From assembly GCA_018241225.1 (NCBI GenBank), contig JAFEEG010000004.1:1-64000 (forward strand): a stretch of 64,000 bases of DNA, read 5' to 3'. Below are positions 50,964-59,942 of this stretch, piece after piece (within the stretch, counting starts at the first letter, position 1; the number at the start of each line of letters is the position of its first letter). Source of the DNA: Pseudomonadota bacterium. GTDB lineage: Bacteria > Pseudomonadota > Gammaproteobacteria > Burkholderiales > Burkholderiaceae_C. The translations under genes and the position numbers were made by a program. The notes below the pieces were generated by a model that saw only the letters and a program-made list of their open reading frames with translations, was not told the DNA's origin and searched no databases.

Positions 50964-51293
50964 TCAGATGCCGAGTTCGCGTCCCAGCGTCTCGGCCCAG
51001 TTGAACGGCGCGGTGGCCATGGAGCCGGCTTGCGCCATGCGGCGCTTGTGCTCGGCTGTCTTGTCGAGGATGACCCCACCCAGGAAGTCGATGTCGTAGG
51101 CGCGCAGAAGATGCGGCTGCTGCGACTCGAGGTAGTAGCGCACGCGGGCCGGTGCATCGGCACGTTCGCGCAGCAACGACACGTAGGTGTCGCAGTCCCA
51201 GTGCCAACGAAGGCCCAGCTCATTGAAAGCGGCGTTGAAGGCATTGCGGTCTTGTTCTTCGTCGAGGTATTGGGTGGGCAGATCGTTGACCAT
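50964..51293 (-). CDS. Small conserved protein of unknown function
   Basis: 109 residues from the ATG at 51293 with AAGGAA upstream; the reading frame is open further but lacks a better start. Soluble, with many aromatic and charged residues (LGLRWHWDCDTYVSLLRERA; DIDFLGGVILDKTAEHKRRM). No family recognised. First gene of the run with the FAH- and PanE-like genes, 28 bp before the former. The 215 bp upstream, to the frc stop, are AT-rich (TTTAATTCAG, TATGTATTTT) and probably hold its promoter. Confidence 0.7.
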   Translation of the reverse strand: MVNDLPTQYLDEEQDRNAFNAAFNELGLRWHWDCDTYVSLLRERADAPARVRYYLESQQPHLLRAYDIDFLGGVILDKTAEHKRRMAQAGSMATAPFNWAETLGRELGI

Positions 51294-51508
51294 GACCAAA
51301 GATTCCTTGTGCTTGTGCCGCGGGTTGTTGATGAATGCGGAGAGCGGAAAAAGCGACGGCACTGAGTGAATCTTGGGTGGGTTGATGGATAAATAACAGT
51401 CAAAGTATTTAATTCAGATCATCAACGATAGGTTATGTATTTTGGCGAGCGGTTCTCCCTGGGCTGCATGCCGCAGCCCTCAGGCCGAAGCCGCTCGCGC
51501 AGCTGGGC

Positions 51509-52756
51509 TCAGACCACCTTCTGTTCGCGCAGCACCGCGACTTCGTCGGCGCTGTAGCCCAGCTGGCCCAGCACCTCGTCGGTGTGCTCGCCCAGCAGGG
51601 GAGAGCGGGTCACCTCGGTCGGGCTGTCACTGAGCTTGATGGGGTTGCCCACCGTCAGGTACTTGCCGCGCTTGGGATGGTCCACCTCCACCAGCGTGCC
51701 GCTGGCGCGCAGCGACTCGTCCTCGGCGATCTCCTTCATCGACAGGATCGGGCCGCAGGGAATGTCGTACTCGTTGAGGATGTCCATGGCCTCGAACTTG
51801 GTCTTGGTCATGGTCCATTGCTCGATGCGCTTGAAGATCGGCTTGAGGTGCAGCAGGCGTGCCTGCGGCGTGGCATAGGCCTCGTCCTCGATCCAGCCTT
51901 CCTCGCCGATCACGCGGCAGATGGCCGGCCATGCCGCCCCTTGCGTGATGAAGTAGATGTAGGCGTTGGGGTCGGTCTCCCAGCCCTTGCACTTGAGGAT
52001 GGAGCCGGGCTGGCCGCCGCCCGATGCGTTGCCCGCGCGTGGCACCGCGTCGCCGAACTTGCCGTCGGGGTACTGCGGGTACTCGTGCATGGTGCCGGTG
52101 CGTTCCAGGCGCTGCTGGTCGCGCAGCTTCACCCGGCACAGGTTGAGCACCGCGTCCTGCATGGGCGCGAGCACCTTCTGGCCGCGGTTGGTCATGGTGC
52201 GCTGGTAGAGCGCTGCCACGATGCCCAGCGCCAGGTGCAGCCCGGTGCCGCTGTCGCCGATCTGCGCGCCGGTGACCATCGGAATGCCGTCTTCCATGCC
52301 GGTGGTGGAGGCCGCGCCGCCTGCGCATTGCGCCACGTTCTCGTAGACCTTGCAGTCCTCGTACTTGCCGGGGCCGAAGCCCTTGACCGAGGCCACGATC
52401 ATGCGAGGGTTCAGCTCGTGGATGTGCTCCCAGGTGATGCCCATGCGGTCCAGGGCGCCGGGTGCAAAGTTCTCCACCAGCACGTCGCAGGTCTTGATCA
52501 GCCGATCGAGCACCTTGCGCCCTTCGGGCTTCTTGGTGTCGAGCGTGATCGACCGCTTGTTGTGGTTGAGCATGGTGAAGTAGAGGCTGTCGGCGCCCGG
52601 TACGTCCCGCAGTTGGCCGCGGGTGGCGTCGCCCTCACCGGCGCGTTCCACCTTGATCACGTCGGCGCCGAACCAGGCCAGCAGTTGCGTGCAGGTCGGT
52701 CCGGACTGGACGTGCGTGAAATCGAGGATGCGAACACCCTCCAAAGCCTTGCTCAT
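51509..52756 (-). CDS. frc: Formyl-CoA:oxalate CoA-transferase (copy 1)
   Basis: 415 residues, class III CoA-transferase. It moves CoA from formyl-CoA (or succinyl-CoA) to oxalate. N-terminus [20 protein letters not shown]; CoA-binding region [15 protein letters not shown]; the catalytic aspartate is in [18 protein letters not shown] (near 168); the glycine loop that shields the intermediate is ASGGGQPG. The ATG overlaps the stop of the PAS gene by 4 bp. A close paralog (copy 2) lies on the other side of that gene. Confidence 0.93.
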   Translation of the reverse strand: MSKALEGVRILDFTHVQSGPTCTQLLAWFGADVIKVERAGEGDATRGQLRDVPGADSLYFTMLNHNKRSITLDTKKPEGRKVLDRLIKTCDVLVENFAPGALDRMGITWEHIHELNPRMIVASVKGFGPGKYEDCKVYENVAQCAGGAASTTGMEDGIPMVTGAQIGDSGTGLHLALGIVAALYQRTMTNRGQKVLAPMQDAVLNLCRVKLRDQQRLERTGTMHEYPQYPDGKFGDAVPRAGNASGGGQPGSILKCKGWETDPNAYIYFITQGAAWPAICRVIGEEGWIEDEAYATPQARLLHLKPIFKRIEQWTMTKTKFEAMDILNEYDIPCGPILSMKEIAEDESLRASGTLVEVDHPKRGKYLTVGNPIKLSDSPTEVTRSPLLGEHTDEVLGQLGYSADEVAVLREQKVV

Positions 52757-53229
52757 CGAGCATCTCCTGTGGAATTGATCATCCGTTCAGCCTCTGCGAG
52801 CCTTGCCCGCAGCTTGCGCTCCTCCTGGAAGCGCTCTGTCTCGTCGCGAACCATGGCGACGATGGCGTTGACCTTGCCGTCGCTGCTCTTGAGCAGCGAT
52901 ACGGTGAATGCGATGGAAATGGTGTGCCCGTCCTTGTGCAACGACGGCACCTTCAGCAAGGTGGTGCCGTAACGGGTGATGCCCGTTTCCATCGTCTTTT
53001 CGTAGCCGTCCCAGTGGCGCTGGCGCTGCCGCTCGGGAATGATGAGGTCGAGCGAGCGGCCCATGGCCTCTTCGCTCGAGAAACCAAAGATGCGTTCGCA
53101 GGCGGCGTTCCACAGGATGATGTTGCCGCGCGCATCGCACACGCAGATCCCGTCGCCTGCACCGTCTACTAGCTGCTGCAGGTCCACAGCCGGGGCATTC
53201 GTCTTGTTGTTGTCGTTCGCTTCACTCAT
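52753..53229 (-). CDS. PAS-domain protein between two frc genes
   Basis: 158 residues from the ATG at 53229 with GGAGA upstream. One PAS domain (about 17-130): [60 protein letters not shown], then [17 protein letters not shown], followed by a short coiled-coil tail ([18 protein letters not shown]). No kinase, cyclase or HTH output is present, so it is a lone sensor, maybe binding a flavin, heme or small ligand and acting on a partner. It is translationally coupled to frc copy 1. Confidence 0.88.
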   Translation of the reverse strand: MSEANDNNKTNAPAVDLQQLVDGAGDGICVCDARGNIILWNAACERIFGFSSEEAMGRSLDLIIPERQRQRHWDGYEKTMETGITRYGTTLLKVPSLHKDGHTISIAFTVSLLKSSDGKVNAIVAMVRDETERFQEERKLRARLAEAERMINSTGDAR

Positions 53230-53254
53230 GTCAGTCTCCGTGGGGCAAAAGAAA

Positions 53255-53366
53255 GGCCGGTGCGCACGAAAGCTTGCCGCCTTCGCGCCACCGGCCACAT
53301 TTCACCGCAAGTCCCTTTCGGGTTAACCCGCGCGGCCGGCCCTGCCGGGCCGCCGGGGGCCCGGCG
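53255..53366. repeat. Cluster of inverted repeats between frc copy 2 and the PAS gene
   Basis: Three perfect stems lie in the 145-bp gap: GGCCGGTG (53255-53262) with CACCGGCC (53289-53296), CGGCCC-TGCC-GGGCCG (53337-53352) and CGCCGG-GGGC-CCGGCG (53351-53366), plus GGGTTAACCC in between. The last two share bases and so are mutually exclusive, as in attenuators. They are in the leader of the PAS-frc transcript and just after frc copy 2. Confidence 0.55.
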
Positions 53367-53374
53367 GAGTCAGG

Positions 53375-54646
53375 TCAGACGACCTTGCTGTCGTGGAGCT
53401 TGGCGATCTGTTCCTTGCTGTAGCCCAGTTCGGCCAGCACGTCGTCGGTGTGCTCGCCCAGCAGGGGCGAAGCGGTCACTTCGGGCTTGAGGTCCGAGAA
53501 CTTGATCGGGCTGCCGATCGTGAAGTAGCTGCCGCGTTCCTTGTGCTGCACTTCCACGATCGAGCCGCTCTTGCGCAGCGACTCGTCGCGCAGCAGTTCG
53601 GCCATCGACAGCACCGGTGCGCAGGGGATGTCGAACTTGCGGAAGATGTCCACGGCTTCGAACTTGGTCTTGTCCTTGATGAAGTCCTCGATGGTGGCGA
53701 AGATCTGCTCGATGTGCGGCTGGCGTGCCTTGGCGGTGGTGTAGTCCGGGTCGGTCTTCCACTCGGGCTTGCCCAGTGCGTCGCAGATGGGTTCCCAGGC
53801 GTGGCCTTGCACCGTGAAGTAGATGTAGGCGTTGGGGTCGGTCTGCCAGCCCTTGCACTTCAGGATCCAGCCCGGCTGGCCGCCGCCGCCGGCATTGCCG
53901 CCGCGCGGCGTGACCTTGCTGGCGAAGGCTTCCATCTCGTGCGGGTACTGCGGGTACTCTTCGAGGTAGCCGATCTTTTCCAGGCGCTGCTGGTCGCGCA
54001 TCTTCACGCGGCACAGGTTCAGCACGGCGTCTTGCATGGAGCAAGCCACCTTCTGGCCCTTGCCGGTCTTCTCGCGGCCGATGATGGCCGTCAGGATGCC
54101 GATGGCCAGGTGCATGCCGGTGTTGGAGTCACCCAGCGCTGCGGCCGAGATGGTGGGCTCGGAGTTCTCGCCCTTCCACCAGCCGGTGGTCGAGGCGGCG
54201 CCGCCGGCGCACTGCGCCACGTTCTCGTAGACCTTCAGGTCTTCGTAGTGGTGGCCTTCGGAGAAGCCCTTGACCGATGCGTGGATCAGGCGGGGGTTCA
54301 GTTCCTGGATGCGGGGCCACGAGAAGCCCATGCGGTCCAGCGCGCCGGGGCCGAAGTTCTCCACCAGCACGTCGGATTCCTTGACCAGCTTTTCCAGCAC
54401 TGCCTTGCCTTCGGCCGTCTTGGTGTCCAGCGTGATCGAGCGCTTGTTGCTGTTGAGCATGGTGAAGTACAGCGCGTCCACGTTCGGGATGTCGCGCAGC
54501 TGCGTGCGGGTGACGTCGCCGGCGCCGGGGCGCTCGACCTTGATCACGTCCGCGCCGAACCAGGCCAGCATCTGGGTGCAAGCCGGACCGGCCTGCACGT
54601 GCGTGAAGTCGATGATCTTGATGCCGCTGAGAGGTTTGTTGCTCAT
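53375..54646 (-). CDS. frc: Formyl-CoA:oxalate CoA-transferase (copy 2)
   Basis: 423 residues with AAGGAG 7 bp before the ATG at 54646. Same family and layout as copy 1: [35 protein letters not shown], catalytic Asp in [19 protein letters not shown], glycine loop [10 protein letters not shown]. It starts 26 bp after the oxc stop, so this is probably the main oxalate CoA-transferase of an oxc-frc operon. The two copies agree over long stretches, showing an old tandem duplication. Confidence 0.94.
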   Translation of the reverse strand: MSNKPLSGIKIIDFTHVQAGPACTQMLAWFGADVIKVERPGAGDVTRTQLRDIPNVDALYFTMLNSNKRSITLDTKTAEGKAVLEKLVKESDVLVENFGPGALDRMGFSWPRIQELNPRLIHASVKGFSEGHHYEDLKVYENVAQCAGGAASTTGWWKGENSEPTISAAALGDSNTGMHLAIGILTAIIGREKTGKGQKVACSMQDAVLNLCRVKMRDQQRLEKIGYLEEYPQYPHEMEAFASKVTPRGGNAGGGGQPGWILKCKGWQTDPNAYIYFTVQGHAWEPICDALGKPEWKTDPDYTTAKARQPHIEQIFATIEDFIKDKTKFEAVDIFRKFDIPCAPVLSMAELLRDESLRKSGSIVEVQHKERGSYFTIGSPIKFSDLKPEVTASPLLGEHTDDVLAELGYSKEQIAKLHDSKVV

Positions 54647-54672
54647 GTTCGTTCTCCTTGAACTTGCCTGGG

Positions 54673-56457
54673 TTACTTCTTCTTGGCCGTGGCCGGGTTG
54701 AGACTGGTGATGCGACCGCTTTCCGTGCCGGCGGTCTCGTCGATGACTGCGTTGATGAGAGTGGGGCGACCGGAGGCAACGGCTTCGGCCAGCGCCTTTT
54801 GCAGTTCATCGGCGGTGGTGGCATGGACACCCACGCCACCGAAGGCTTCCATCAGCTTGTCGTAGCGCGCGTTCTTCACGAACACCGTGGGCGCCACGTC
54901 AGGCGTGCCGCTGGAGTTCACGTCGGTGCCGCGGTACACGCCGTTGTTGTTGAACACGATCACGCACACCGGCAGGTTGTAGCGGCAGATGGTCTCCACT
55001 TCCATGCCGGAGAAGCCGAAGGCGCTGTCACCCTCGACGGCGATCACCGGCTTGCCGGTGACCACGGCGGCGGCCACTGCGAAGCCCATGCCGATGCCCA
55101 TGATCCCCCAGGTGCCGACGTCCAGGCGCTTGCGCGGCTCGTACATGTCGACGATGGAGCGGGCAAAGTCCAGCGTGTTGGCGCCTTCGTTGACGAACAT
55201 CGCGTCGGGGCGCTGGCGCACCTGCTCGCGGATCACCGCCAGGGCGCTGTGGAAGTTCATGGGCGACGGGCGTGCAGCCAGCGTCTGGGCCATCTTCGAC
55301 AGGTTCTTTTCCTTGCGCTCGGCAATGCCGCCGGTCCAGTCGGCCGGTGGCTTGGCCCAGTTGCTGCCCATGCCGGCCAGCAGTGCGGCCACGCAGGAGC
55401 CGATGTCGCCGATCACCGGGGCCTCGATGGCCACGTTGCTGTCGATCTCGGTGGGGGCGATGTCGATCTGGATGAACTTCTTGGCACCCTTTTCGGCGCC
55501 CCAGGTCTTGCCCTTGCCGTGCGAGAGCAGCCAGTTCAGGCGCGCACCCACCAGCAGCACCACGTCGGCTTCCTGCAGCACGTACGAGCGGGCGGCGGCG
55601 GCCGACTGCTCATGCGTGTCGGGCAGCAGGCCCTTGGCCATCGACATGGGCAGGTAGGGGATGCCCGACTTCTCGACCAGTGCGCGGATGTCGGCATCGG
55701 CCTGCGCGTAGGCGGCGCCCTTGCCCAGCAGGATCAGCGGACGCTTGGCGCCCTTGAGCAGGTCCAGTGCGCGCTTGACTGCGTCGGCAGCGGGGATCTG
55801 GCGGGGCGCCGGGTCCACGACCTTGATCAGCGAGGCCTTGCCGGCCGCGGCTTCCATGGTCTGCGAGAACAGCTTGGCCGGCAGGTCCAGGTACACGCCA
55901 CCGGGGCGGCCCGACACTGCGGCGCGAATGGCGCGTGCGATGCCCACGCCGATGTCCTGTGCGTGCAGCACGCGGAAGGCGGCCTTGCACAGCGGCTTGG
56001 CGATGGCCAGCTGGTCCATCTCTTCGTAGTCGCCTTGCTGCAGGTCGACGATCTCGCGCTCCGAAGAGCCGCTGATCAGGATCATCGGGAAGCAGTTGGT
56101 GGTGGCGTTGGCCAGTGCGGTCAGGCCGTTGAGGAAGCCGGGTGCCGACACCGTCAGGCAGATGCCGGGCTTTTGCGTCAGGAAGCCGGCGGCAGCGGCG
56201 GCGTTGCCGGCATGCTGCTCGTGGCGAAACGAGATCACGCGCATGCCCTCGGCTTGCGCCATGCGGGTCAGGTCGGTGATTGGGATGCCCGGCAGACCGA
56301 AGATCGTGTCGATGCCGTTGAGCTTGAGCGCGTCGATGACCAGGTGGAAACCGTCGGTGGTTTCCTGCTCCGGCGTCTCGTCGGCGATGTTCTTGATGGC
56401 ACGCGCAATCGCTGGGTCCAGCGCTGCTGCCTGCTTGTCGGTGGTGACTGAAGACAT
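54673..56457 (-). CDS. oxc: Oxalyl-CoA decarboxylase
   Basis: 594 residues; ThDP-dependent, gives formyl-CoA and CO2 from oxalyl-CoA. The start has AAGGAGAG upstream. Pyr domain with the catalytic glutamate region [20 protein letters not shown]; middle domain with [16 protein letters not shown] domain with the GDG-type Mg/ThDP motif as [20 protein letters not shown] and later [10 protein letters not shown]. The GDS wording and adjacent frc genes fit Oxc rather than acetolactate synthase or benzoylformate decarboxylase. Confidence 0.95.
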   Translation of the reverse strand: MSSVTTDKQAAALDPAIARAIKNIADETPEQETTDGFHLVIDALKLNGIDTIFGLPGIPITDLTRMAQAEGMRVISFRHEQHAGNAAAAAGFLTQKPGICLTVSAPGFLNGLTALANATTNCFPMILISGSSEREIVDLQQGDYEEMDQLAIAKPLCKAAFRVLHAQDIGVGIARAIRAAVSGRPGGVYLDLPAKLFSQTMEAAAGKASLIKVVDPAPRQIPAADAVKRALDLLKGAKRPLILLGKGAAYAQADADIRALVEKSGIPYLPMSMAKGLLPDTHEQSAAAARSYVLQEADVVLLVGARLNWLLSHGKGKTWGAEKGAKKFIQIDIAPTEIDSNVAIEAPVIGDIGSCVAALLAGMGSNWAKPPADWTGGIAERKEKNLSKMAQTLAARPSPMNFHSALAVIREQVRQRPDAMFVNEGANTLDFARSIVDMYEPRKRLDVGTWGIMGIGMGFAVAAAVVTGKPVIAVEGDSAFGFSGMEVETICRYNLPVCVIVFNNNGVYRGTDVNSSGTPDVAPTVFVKNARYDKLMEAFGGVGVHATTADELQKALAEAVASGRPTLINAVIDETAGTESGRITSLNPATAKKK

Positions 56458-56519
56458 GTCTCTCCTTCTGCGTATTGCTTGAACGGTCAGACTATGATTC
56501 GCGCCATGCCTTCGAGGCG

Positions 56520-56533
56520 TTGACCAAGATCAA
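56520..56533. promoter_or_regulatory. FNR-like palindrome between oxc and the crp/fnr gene
   Basis: TTGAC-CAAG-ATCAA, 62 bp upstream of oxc and 65 bp upstream of the divergent regulator gene. It matches the FNR consensus TTGAT-N4-ATCAA in nine of ten positions. It is followed by CTTTCC, as are two sister boxes at 61083 and 62520 (with small changes). Likely operator of the adjacent Crp/Fnr protein. Confidence 0.65.
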
Positions 56534-56598
56534 CTTTCCAAAAAAGGGCATCTGCACGCGGCTGTTCGGCGACAGGCAAAGAGAAGAAAACACCCCCC

Positions 56599-57207
56599 AT
56601 GACCTTGTTGGAAAACCACCCGGAGAAAAACATCATTCGTCTCCAGCTCCGGGAAAACGTGGTGCTCAAGGACCTGAGCGACAGCGAGCGGACCGAGCTG
56701 GAAAGCCACCTTGTGGTGGTGGACGGCAACAAGGGCGATTTCCTCCTGCACCAGGGTGTGCGCGAGATGGCCCAGTACTTCATCCTCGAGGGCATCCTCA
56801 AGCGCGTGGTGAGCAATGCCGAGGGCAAGGAAATGATCCTTCGCTTTGCCGACGAGCACGAGATGGAGACCAGCTATGCCGCGCTGCGCCTGGGCACCCC
56901 CACGCCCTACGGCATCGTCTGCGTGACCAAGGCGCGCGTGGCCACGCTGCCGCTGAAGGAGTGGATTGCCTTCCTCAACCGGCACCCCGAGGCCAAGGAG
57001 CATTTCGAGTACGCCGTGATGAAGGGCATGAGCGAAATCATGGCCCACACCATCACGCTGCACCTGCTGGATGCGCCCGGGCGCGTGCACCGCTTCATGC
57101 GCAAGCACCCGGAGCTGATCGACCGCATTCCGCGCAAGGAACTGGCCTCGTACCTCAACCTCTCGGCCGAGACCCTCAGCCGCTTGCGGGCCAAGGGAAA
57201 GATCTAG
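56599..57207 (+). CDS. Crp/Fnr-family transcriptional regulator
   Basis: 202 residues. A cyclic-nucleotide-binding-like beta roll (about 20-115), dimer helix (about 120-150) and HTH domain (about 155-202). Only one cysteine (in GIVCVTK), so it cannot hold an FNR-type iron-sulfur cluster; the usual cAMP-binding RS pair is also not evident. The recognition helix SAETLSRLRAKGKI keeps the E-x-x-S-R residues with which FNR reads TTGAT half-sites. Divergent from oxc with an FNR-like box between them, it probably controls the oxalate genes and itself. The effector is unknown. Confidence 0.9.
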   Translation: MTLLENHPEKNIIRLQLRENVVLKDLSDSERTELESHLVVVDGNKGDFLLHQGVREMAQYFILEGILKRVVSNAEGKEMILRFADEHEMETSYAALRLGTPTPYGIVCVTKARVATLPLKEWIAFLNRHPEAKEHFEYAVMKGMSEIMAHTITLHLLDAPGRVHRFMRKHPELIDRIPRKELASYLNLSAETLSRLRAKGKI

Positions 57208-57214
57208 GGTCTTC

Positions 57215-57618
57215 CTAGGGGGCGGGCGAGGCCAGCGGCTTGCCCTTTTCCACCACGTACACGCCCACCAGGTGCACGGGCGCCGCGCTGCTGTTGTGTG
57301 CGTCGTGCACCACGCCGGCCGGAATGACGAAGGATTCGCCGGCCTTTACCGTCCTGGGCGCCTGCCCGTCGATGAGCAGTTGCACTTCACCGTCCGAGAC
57401 ATAGCTGATCTCGTCGCCGGGGTGCGTATGACGCCCCGCCTTGGCGCCAGGCGCCACCTCGACCTTGGCCACCACGGCCTCGCGGCCCGGCACCGAGACA
57501 TCGGCCTTGCCCACATGGTGCGCGTGAGGCCGCTGGCCTGTGCGTGGGCGCCCGTCGCCGCCAAGAGCAGGCAGGCCATCAGGCCCAGGGAGCGCAAGCT
57601 GCTGGTGTGGAAGCTCAT
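57215..57618 (-). pseudogene. Secreted cupin-domain protein, frameshifted
   Basis: The ATG at 57618 begins a clear signal peptide (HTSSLRSLGLMACLLLAATG, then AHAQ) followed by ASGLTRT, but that frame then turns to nonsense. The cupin continues in another frame: VGKADVSVPGREAVVAKVEV, then HTHPGDEISYVSDGEVQLLI and FVIPAGVVHDAHN, with metal-binding histidines. Adding one base between 57516 and 57517 (ACC-NAT-GTG-GGC) restores a single protein of about 134 residues. Either a recent one-base loss or a sequence error. It is convergent with crp/fnr (7-bp gap). The intact family members are periplasmic metal-binding cupins of unknown substrate. Confidence 0.8.
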
Positions 57619-57711
57619 GTGCAATCACCTTTTCTGAGGAATGGGGACTGCACTTGTAGCGGCTGCCATCGACCGCCGTTGTTGGTGTTTGCCCGTGGCG
57701 CCGACAAAAGC

Positions 57712-57735
57712 AAAGGGCGCCCGAGGGCGCCCTTG
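57712..57735 (-). terminator. Terminator of the second TTT operon
   Basis: AAGGGCGCCC-GA-GGGCGCCCTT is a 10-bp perfect stem followed on the minus strand by TGCTTTTGT. It lies 24 bp after the tctA stop, in the 140-bp gap before the cupin pseudogene start. Confidence 0.8.
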
Positions 57736-57758
57736 CATTGACCGTAGCCTGTCGAGGC

Positions 57759-59288
57759 TCAGTCCACCGGACGCTCCTTGTGGAATTCATCGGCCTTCGG
57801 CGTCTTGACGAAGGCCACCAATTTGCCCAGCAGCGGCCACACCAGCATGAGCAGTGCCAGCGTCGTGATGCTGCCCACCAGCGGGTTGGAGAACATGATC
57901 ATCACGTCGCCTTGCGACACCAGCATGGCCTGGCGGAACGAGTCTTCCGCCTTGTCGCCCAGCACCAGGGCCAGCACCAGCGGCGCGAGCGGGTAGTCGA
58001 GCTTCTTGAACAGGTAGCCCACCACGCCGAAGCCCAGCATGAACCAGATGTCGAGCATCGCGTTGTGCACCGTGTAGGCCCCGATGGCGCAGATCACGAT
58101 GATCACCGGCGCGATGATCGAGAACGGAATGCGCAGGATGGACGCGAACAGCGGCACCGTGCTGAGCACCACGATCAGTCCGACGATGTTGCCCAGGTAC
58201 ATGGAGGCGATCAGGCCCCACACGAAGTCCTTCTGCTCGACGAACAGCAGCGGTCCGGGCTGCAGGCCCCAGATCAGCAGGCCGCCCAGCAGCACGGCAG
58301 CGGTGGGCGAGCCCGGGATGCCCAGCGCCAGCATGGGCAGCAGGGCGCTGGTGCCGGCGGCATGCGCGGCGGTTTCGGGGGCGATCACGCCTTCCATCTC
58401 GCCCTGGCCGAAGCTCTTGCCGTTGCGCGACATCTTCTTGGCCAGGCCGTAGCTCATGAACGAGGCCGGCGTGGCACCACCGGGGGTGATGCCCATCCAG
58501 ATGCCGATCAGCGAACTGCGCACCGAGGTCACCCAGTACTTGGGCAACTGGGCCCAGGTCTTGAGCACCACCTTGGGATCGATCTTGGCGGTCTTGCCCT
58601 GGAAGCTCAGGCCTTCTTCCATCGACTGCAGGATCTCGCCGATGCCGAACAGGCCGATCACCGCGATCAGGAAGTCGAAGCCGCGCATCAACTCCGGCTG
58701 GCCGAAGGTCAGCCGCAGCTGGCCCGTGACGGTGTCCATGCCCACGGCGGCCAGCGCGAAGCCCAGCGCCATCGACGCCAGGATCTTGAAGGGCGAGCCC
58801 TTGCCCATCCCCACGAAGCTGCAGAAGGTCAGCAGGTAGACCGAGAAGAACTCGGGCGAGCCGAACTTGAGCGCGAACTTGGCCACCAGCGGCGCCAGGA
58901 AGGTGATCATGATCACCGCCACCAGCGCGCCGATGAAGGACGAAGTGAAGGCACTGGTGAGCGCCTCGCCAGCCTTGCCCTGTTGCGCCATGGGGTAGCC
59001 GTCGAAGGTGGTGGCCACCGACCACGGCTCGCCCGGGATGTTGAACAGCACCGAGGTGATGGCGCCGCCGAAAAGGGCGCCCCAGTAGATGCACGACAAC
59101 ATGATGATCGCCGAGGTCGGCGACATGGTGAAGGTCAGCGGCAGCAGGATGGCCACGCCGTTGGCGCCGCCAAGTCCCGGCAGCACGCCGATCAGGACAC
59201 CCAGGATGATCCCGACGAACATCAGCATGACGTTCATCGGTGTGATGACCACTGCGAAGCCCGACATCAGGGCATTGAGCTCTTCCAT
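57759..59288 (-). CDS. tctA: Tripartite tricarboxylate transporter large subunit TctA (second system)
   Basis: 509 residues with about 12 helices. Signatures: GVLIGVLPGLGGANGVAILLP (about 30-50), YWGALFGGAITSVLFNIPGE and GIWMGITPGGATPASFMSYG. It differs clearly from the copy at 34.7 kb, so the two systems carry different substrates. It is the last gene of tctC-tctB-tctA, 21 bp after tctB. Placement beside frc/oxc and a shared FNR-like box make oxalate or a related dicarboxylate the leading candidate; this is inference. Confidence 0.94.
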   Translation of the reverse strand: MEELNALMSGFAVVITPMNVMLMFVGIILGVLIGVLPGLGGANGVAILLPLTFTMSPTSAIIMLSCIYWGALFGGAITSVLFNIPGEPWSVATTFDGYPMAQQGKAGEALTSAFTSSFIGALVAVIMITFLAPLVAKFALKFGSPEFFSVYLLTFCSFVGMGKGSPFKILASMALGFALAAVGMDTVTGQLRLTFGQPELMRGFDFLIAVIGLFGIGEILQSMEEGLSFQGKTAKIDPKVVLKTWAQLPKYWVTSVRSSLIGIWMGITPGGATPASFMSYGLAKKMSRNGKSFGQGEMEGVIAPETAAHAAGTSALLPMLALGIPGSPTAAVLLGGLLIWGLQPGPLLFVEQKDFVWGLIASMYLGNIVGLIVVLSTVPLFASILRIPFSIIAPVIIVICAIGAYTVHNAMLDIWFMLGFGVVGYLFKKLDYPLAPLVLALVLGDKAEDSFRQAMLVSQGDVMIMFSNPLVGSITTLALLMLVWPLLGKLVAFVKTPKADEFHKERPVD

Positions 59289-59309
59289 TTCTTGTCGCTC
59301 CGCTTGTGC

Positions 59310-59819
59310 TTAGTAGCCGAGGAAGGCGAGCGGGTCGAGCGAGCCCTTGTACAGGGGCACCTTGAACCACACCTCGAACATGCAGAACAGCACGACGTTG
59401 ATCGCCAGTGCTGCAACCACGCTCTTGATCCATGAGTACTTGCCCAGCACGATCATGAACAAGGCGATGTAGATGGCCGAGGCCACGTAGATGCCCACCA
59501 GCGCAATGGCGCCCACGTACACCGTGGCCGGCAGCAGCACGCTGAGCACCCGCACGAGCTGCTCGCGGTCGACGAAGACCTCGGTGTTGCGTTCCTTGCC
59601 CAGCACCGATTGGTACAGCACGCCCAGCGACGAGATCGTGATGATCAGTCCGATGTAGAACGGGAAATAGCCCGAACCCGGCCCGTCGCTGGTCCATCCG
59701 GCGCCCAGGCGCCGGCTCTCGATCACCACCACGATGCCCACGACCAGCAGCACCGCTGCAACCACCGCTTCCACCACCCAGGTGGCGATGCCCGTTCGGG
59801 CCGACTCCTCATGCTCCAT
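59310..59819 (-). CDS. tctB: Tripartite tricarboxylate transporter small subunit TctB (second system)
   Basis: 169 residues with four helices (VVEAVVAAVLLVVGIVVVI first) and the TctB segment GWTSDGPGSGYFPFYIGLII (about 40-59). It pairs with TctA downstream. The ATG at 59819 follows a GGAGAAG on the minus strand. A 123-bp gap with a hairpin divides it from tctC upstream. Confidence 0.9.
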   Translation of the reverse strand: MEHEESARTGIATWVVEAVVAAVLLVVGIVVVIESRRLGAGWTSDGPGSGYFPFYIGLIITISSLGVLYQSVLGKERNTEVFVDREQLVRVLSVLLPATVYVGAIALVGIYVASAIYIALFMIVLGKYSWIKSVVAALAINVVLFCMFEVWFKVPLYKGSLDPLAFLGY

Positions 59820-59870
59820 GGATCTTCTCCGCCATAAGTCTCAAGAAATAAACAGGCAGCACCACCCCAT

Positions 59871-59893
59871 CCACCGCCCCGGTGGGGCAGTGG
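59871..59893 (-). other. Hairpin in the tctC-tctB gap
   Basis: CCACCGCCCC-GGT-GGGGCAGTGG pairs over ten positions with one mismatch. There is no T-run, so it is better read as a 3'-end stabiliser or partial terminator that would leave more tctC than tctBA message, as is common for binding-protein genes. Confidence 0.45.
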
Positions 59894-59942
59894 AGGTGTT
59901 CGGTCGATCCGGCACGTCGGGGCGGTGGAGGTTGCTTTGCGC

